The position numbers and the translations under genes are program-made. 64,000 bases of DNA from Pedobacter namyangjuensis (GTDB lineage: Bacteria; Bacteroidota; Bacteroidia; Sphingobacteriales; Sphingobacteriaceae). Position 1 is the first letter of the stretch. Each line of letters begins with the position of its first letter. Below are positions 60,505-64,000 of this stretch, piece by piece. Under the pieces are notes generated by a model that did no database searches, was not told the DNA's origin, and saw nothing but the letters and a program-made list of their open reading frames with translations. Location of the stretch: NCBI RefSeq assembly GCF_003313325.1, contig NZ_QMHQ01000004.1:248001-312000 (forward strand), in the 5' to 3' direction.

Positions 60505-63500
60505 TTAGAATCCGAATTTTAGTGATAATGTATATTGTCTTGCTACTGGTAGAGATACACCTCCAGAAGCGTAAAATTCTGGATCTTGTCCATTTAAACG
60601 TTTGTCGGCATAAATTAACCAAATGTTGTTACCAACTAATGACAATGACGCATTAGACATTTTCAACTTTGAATAAAAGCTCTTTGGTAAACCATAGGTT
60701 ATAGAAACCTGCCTTAATTTGATGTAATCGCCTTTTACAACTCGTTCTGTAGAGTAGTTGTACAAGTTATAAGGATATCTGATATCTACTGTACTACCAT
60801 TTGCATTTACAATTTGCGCAGCTGATAAAGGATCCAATATTGCTGGTATAGAAGTAAATTTTTCGTCGCCAGGCATTATCCATCTGTTTAACACATCTCT
60901 ACTCATCGCTGCCAAGTCATCGTATCCGCTAGCTACAGACGGTTTTAAACGTAGTACGTTACCAGATGAGAAACCTAATAATGCAGAGAAGCTAAATCCC
61001 TTGTAAGAAAACTGGTTATAAAAACCACCTGCAAATGTAGGATCAGTCGGGCCTTCGTATTTTAAAAAGCCTAATTCGTTGCTCTGTAAGCCGATTTGTG
61101 TGGTGGCTCTTCCATCAATGCCTGCATACATTGGATAGCCATAATCATGATTTAAGCCTGCAAAACGAACAGAGAACAAACTTCTCTGAGCATAACCGTC
61201 TACAGGTGCACCATTTGCAGATACTGATCTCCATACATTTGGAGCGATTCTTAAGTCAGTAACTTTATTGGTGTTATATCCAAAGTTAAAGTTGGTTCTC
61301 CATTTGAAATCTGTATTGTCAATTACCCTTCCTGCAATGGCAAATTCCAATCCGTTACCTTTCATTCTACCATAGTTAGCGGTTTTATTATACTCACCAC
61401 CTATACCTGATGTAAGAATTGTACCGATCAAGTCGTAAATGTTTCTTCTGTAATAATCAAGCGTTAAGGTTACTCTGTCTTTTAAGAAAGCCATATCCAA
61501 ACCAACATTAAAATCTTTGGTTTTTTCCCAAGTTAATTCACCATTTTCTAAACTGCTTAAATAAATTTGAGTTTCTTGATCACCCAGTCCTAATCTTCTT
61601 GACAATTGATTATAAAACACAGCCGAAGAGTTTGTCGCATTTCCTAAACTTGCAACTAAACCGTATGATGCTCTGATTTTTGCACCAGTAAAAATCTCAT
61701 TCTTCGGGAAAAAGCTTTCCTCGTCGATATTCCAGCTACCGGAAACGTTCCAAGTTGGCAACCATCTTGCAACTGCACTTTTACCCATCAAGTTAGAACC
61801 ATCGTATCGGCCTGATAATTTAATGGTATAACGTTCTTTATAGGTATATGAGGTATTAGCAAAATAAGCCATGTAACGATCATAACCATACCCCATACCG
61901 AAATATGGTTTACCGCTTTCCGTAGCTTGTTTAAAATATTTATAATAAGAACTTACAAGTCCTCCGTTATCAAATTGATAGCCAGCACCATCAAAAAACT
62001 CGTTCTGACGATCTGAGTAACGCATTTCCATACCACCAAACGCGGTAATGTTATGATCGGTATTAAATGTCTTACTGAAGTTTAAGTTCTGTCTGAAATA
62101 ATAGTTTTTCAAGTTATCTGTAGTAACTTTATAAAAACCACCACTTGGCAAAACACTTATTGGCAAACTATTTGGAATATCTGGATCAGTGTAAAGATTC
62201 CCGTTTCCACTATTAAACGTAGCATCGTCTATTGTTCTGAAAGAAGTTGCCATGTTCGAATTCTCCAAAATCGAAATCTGTCTTTCTGTGTTTGTAAAAC
62301 GGTAAGCACCGATTGCCGAATATTGTAAGCTTGGCAAAATTTGATAATTAACACCACCCTGAACTTTGAAATCAATCATATTTAATTTCAGGTAGTTAGA
62401 TTCTAACTCATTTAATATGTTAAATGGCGCACTGTTTTGTCTAAAATACTCCAAGTTTCCGTTTTCATCGTAGGGAGTTATCATTCTACTTGTATTTAAT
62501 GCGTATGTGTACGGATTGATGTCAAAACCTCTGTAATATGTTCCATAAACAGGATCAGACTGCAGCGATGTTGTACCTGGAGCGGTCTGATTACGTACCG
62601 AACCATTCGTTAATAATTCTGCACTTAACTTATTACCTAGTTTGAAGTTTGCCCTGTAGTTACCCGTAAACCTATTCACACTATTTCCCAAGGTTAACCC
62701 ATTGTCTTGTAGAAATGATGTTGACGCATAGGACTGGAATTTTTCTGTTCCGGATGTAATACTTACCGAATGGTCTTGTTGTAACGAGTTTTTAAATAAT
62801 ACATCAAACCAATCTGTGTTTGCATTTGCATAACGAGAAAGGAATTGAATCTTACTTTGTCCGTCATTTCTTAAAGCCCAGGTATTGCTTGTTTCATCAT
62901 AATCATAAAGTTGGTTATACATTTTATAGAATACACCGCCCGAAGAACCGCGTGATGCGCCTGGGATTTGATAGTAACCTTTATTTTGCATCTCAATGAT
63001 TACCGCCATCTGATCTGCCGAGTTTAAAATATCAAATTCAGAATAACTAGGCTTAGAGTATGTAGTAAAGTTACCGCTGTAACTGATTCTTGCCGCACCT
63101 TCTGTCTGCTTACCTTTTTTGGTGGTAACCACAATTACCCCGTTCATTGCTCGTGCACCATACAAACCCGTGGCTGCTGCATCTTTCAAAATGTTAAAAC
63201 TTTCAATATCATCTGGATTTAAGCCAGCTACCGATGAACCGATCAAGGTATTTGCATCACCCGTAGTTAATGCTTCATTTGAAATATTAACCACATCTTC
63301 CAAAATGATACCATCGATAACCCAAAGTGGCTTGTTATCGCCAGAAAATGAAGTAGCCCCACGAACACGAATTTTAGGTGCCGCCCCAAAGGTACCTGAC
63401 ACATTTTGCACCGTTACCCCAGCAACTTGTCCTTCTAACATACGACTAATATCGGGAACACCTGCACGTTCAGCATCTGATGCTTTAACCAATGTTGATG

Positions 63501-64000
63501 ATCCGGTAAAAGTCTTTCTTTCCAAAGTCTGGTAACCAGTAGATACAATATTTACTTCCTTCAATTGAGATGCATCCTCCTCCATTGATACATCAACTCT
63601 AGCTTTACCTGCCACAGACATTTCTAAACTTTTGTAGCCTAGATATTTGAAAACAAGTACGGCATCTTCTTTAACTGAAATAGAGTATTCGCCTTTGTCA
63701 TTTGTGGAAACCACATTTGTGGTGCCCTTTGCAAAAATGCTAACTCCTGGTATCGGCTTTCCATCGCTTTTATCTTTAACAACACCTCTGATTGTAACAT
63801 CTTTTTTAACAGGTGCTAATGGTTCTTCCTGAACTTTAAGAATTACTTGGCTACCAACTTGTTTGTAGCTGATGTTTTTCTGTTTGAGTTGCTCTAATGA
63901 TTCTTTCATTGAGTTCAGCTTCTCTGGCACTTCAAGCACCATCGATTTATTAATTTCAGCGGCGTCGTAAACAAAGCTTATTTTATAAGCTTGCTCGATC
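60505..64000 (-). CDS. SusC/RagA-family TonB-dependent outer membrane receptor, 5' end outside window
   Basis: An outer-membrane transporter that moves a substrate bound by SusD, powered by TonB. The visible 1164 or so residues begin inside the STN domain (AYKISFVYDAAEINKS), followed by a carboxypeptidase-like domain (GVVKDKSDGKPIPGVSIFAKGT), the plug with a TonB-box-like region and RVRGATSFSGDNKPLWVIDGI, GLYGARAMNGVIVVTTKKGK, and the long beta-barrel ending SLKFGF. The reading frame is open to the right edge, so the gene is truncated at its 5' end by the window. A first in-frame ATG at 63942 is internal to the STN domain. STN domains point to control by an anti-sigma/sigma pair upstream, outside the window. 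Confidence 0.95.
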   Translation of the reverse strand, partial: IEQAYKISFVYDAAEINKSMVLEVPEKLNSMKESLEQLKQKNISYKQVGSQVILKVQEEPLAPVKKDVTIRGVVKDKSDGKPIPGVSIFAKGTTNVVSTNDKGEYSISVKEDAVLVFKYLGYKSLEMSVAGKARVDVSMEEDASQLKEVNIVSTGYQTLERKTFTGSSTLVKASDAERAGVPDISRMLEGQVAGVTVQNVSGTFGAAPKIRVRGATSFSGDNKPLWVIDGIILEDVVNISNEALTTGDANTLIGSSVAGLNPDDIESFNILKDAAATGLYGARAMNGVIVVTTKKGKQTEGAARISYSGNFTTYSKPSYSEFDILNSADQMAVIIEMQNKGYYQIPGASRGSSGGVFYKMYNQLYDYDETSNTWALRNDGQSKIQFLSRYANANTDWFDVLFKNSLQQDHSVSITSGTEKFQSYASTSFLQDNGLTLGNSVNRFTGNYRANFKLGNKLSAELLTNGSVRNQTAPGTTSLQSDPVYGTYYRGFDINPYTYALNTSRMITPYDENGNLEYFRQNSAPFNILNELESNYLKLNMIDFKVQGGVNYQILPSLQYSAIGAYRFTNTERQISILENSNMATSFRTIDDATFNSGNGNLYTDPDIPNSLPISVLPSGGFYKVTTDNLKNYYFRQNLNFSKTFNTDHNITAFGGMEMRYSDRQNEFFDGAGYQFDNGGLVSSYYKYFKQATESGKPYFGMGYGYDRYMAYFANTSYTYKERYTIKLSGRYDGSNLMGKSAVARWLPTWNVSGSWNIDEESFFPKNEIFTGAKIRASYGLVASLGNATNSSAVFYNQLSRRLGLGDQETQIYLSSLENGELTWEKTKDFNVGLDMAFLKDRVTLTLDYYRRNIYDLIGTILTSGIGGEYNKTANYGRMKGNGLEFAIAGRVIDNTDFKWRTNFNFGYNTNKVTDLRIAPNVWRSVSANGAPVDGYAQRSLFSVRFAGLNHDYGYPMYAGIDGRATTQIGLQSNELGFLKYEGPTDPTFAGGFYNQFSYKGFSFSALLGFSSGNVLRLKPSVASGYDDLAAMSRDVLNRWIMPGDEKFTSIPAILDPLSAAQIVNANGSTVDIRYPYNLYNYSTERVVKGDYIKLRQVSITYGLPKSFYSKLKMSNASLSLVGNNIWLIYADKRLNGQDPEFYASGGVSLPVARQYTLSLKFGF

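Overview
The window is chromosomal DNA from a Bacteroidota bacterium, most likely a Sphingobacteriaceae member of the Pedobacter type. Five things point there: the gldKLMN cluster and an SprE/PorW-type gene of gliding and type IX secretion (T9SS); a SusC/SusD-type import locus; an F-type ATP synthase operon that lacks the beta and epsilon genes; many Bacteroidota families (DUF4271, DUF4286, DUF4302, DUF4349); and TAnnTTTG promoter elements close to start codons. The base composition is AT-rich. I saw no tRNA, rRNA, CRISPR array, prophage or intact insertion sequence.

Layout. 1-7.0 kb: rnhB (cut by the window edge), a DppC/OppC-type permease, a glycosyltransferase and a YbhN-like membrane protein that overlap, ruvC, and small envelope genes. 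7.1-13.3 kb: ATP synthase operon on the minus strand, in the order atpZ, an AtpI-like gene, atpB, atpE, atpF, atpH, atpA, atpG. 13.3-20.3 kb: sprE-like lipoprotein, class A penicillin-binding protein and uvrC on the plus strand. 20.4-27.2 kb: gldKLMN, hemD and a DUF4271 gene on the minus strand. 27.2-31.7 kb: hemW, a short-chain dehydrogenase, a fasciclin protein, a JmjC/cupin-like protein and an acetyltransferase. 32.2-38.8 kb: accessory genes, including a SUFU-domain protein, a helical-repeat/CbrC fusion, a PfkB kinase, a WG-repeat protein and a DUF433/DUF5615 toxin-antitoxin pair. 39.1-44.1 kb: VWA protein, MoxR-type ATPase, membrane metallophosphoesterase and a UbiA-like protein. 44.3-51.3 kb: minus-strand series of an S9-peptidase-like lipoprotein that has lost catalytic residues, a histidine kinase, a response regulator and a GH31 glucosidase. 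51.5-56.1 kb: TPR protein, DUF4286, OmpA-type lipoprotein, DUF2461, DUF983 and a small Cys-containing membrane protein. 56.2-64.0 kb: SusC, SusD, zinc metallohydrolase lipoprotein and DUF4302 lipoprotein.

Between genes there are two classes of structured non-coding sequence. One class is spacers with a 7-bp period, in which blocks of imperfect heptads alternate with blocks of the opposite strand bias. They sit between adjacent co-directional genes (atpG/atpA, atpH/atpF, regulator/kinase, VWA/MoxR, and weakly phosphoesterase/UbiA-like). The other class is a dispersed stem-like element whose terminal GGG/CCC pairing is swapped to CCC/GGG in some copies.

The strongest items for follow-up are the heptad spacers, the apparently dead S9 peptidase beside a two-component system, a 13-bp inverted repeat that would pair with the GH31 start codon region, and the SUFU/CbrC group, which looks like an immunity cluster without a toxin. 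All family calls come from reading the sequence and recalled family features; no search was run.
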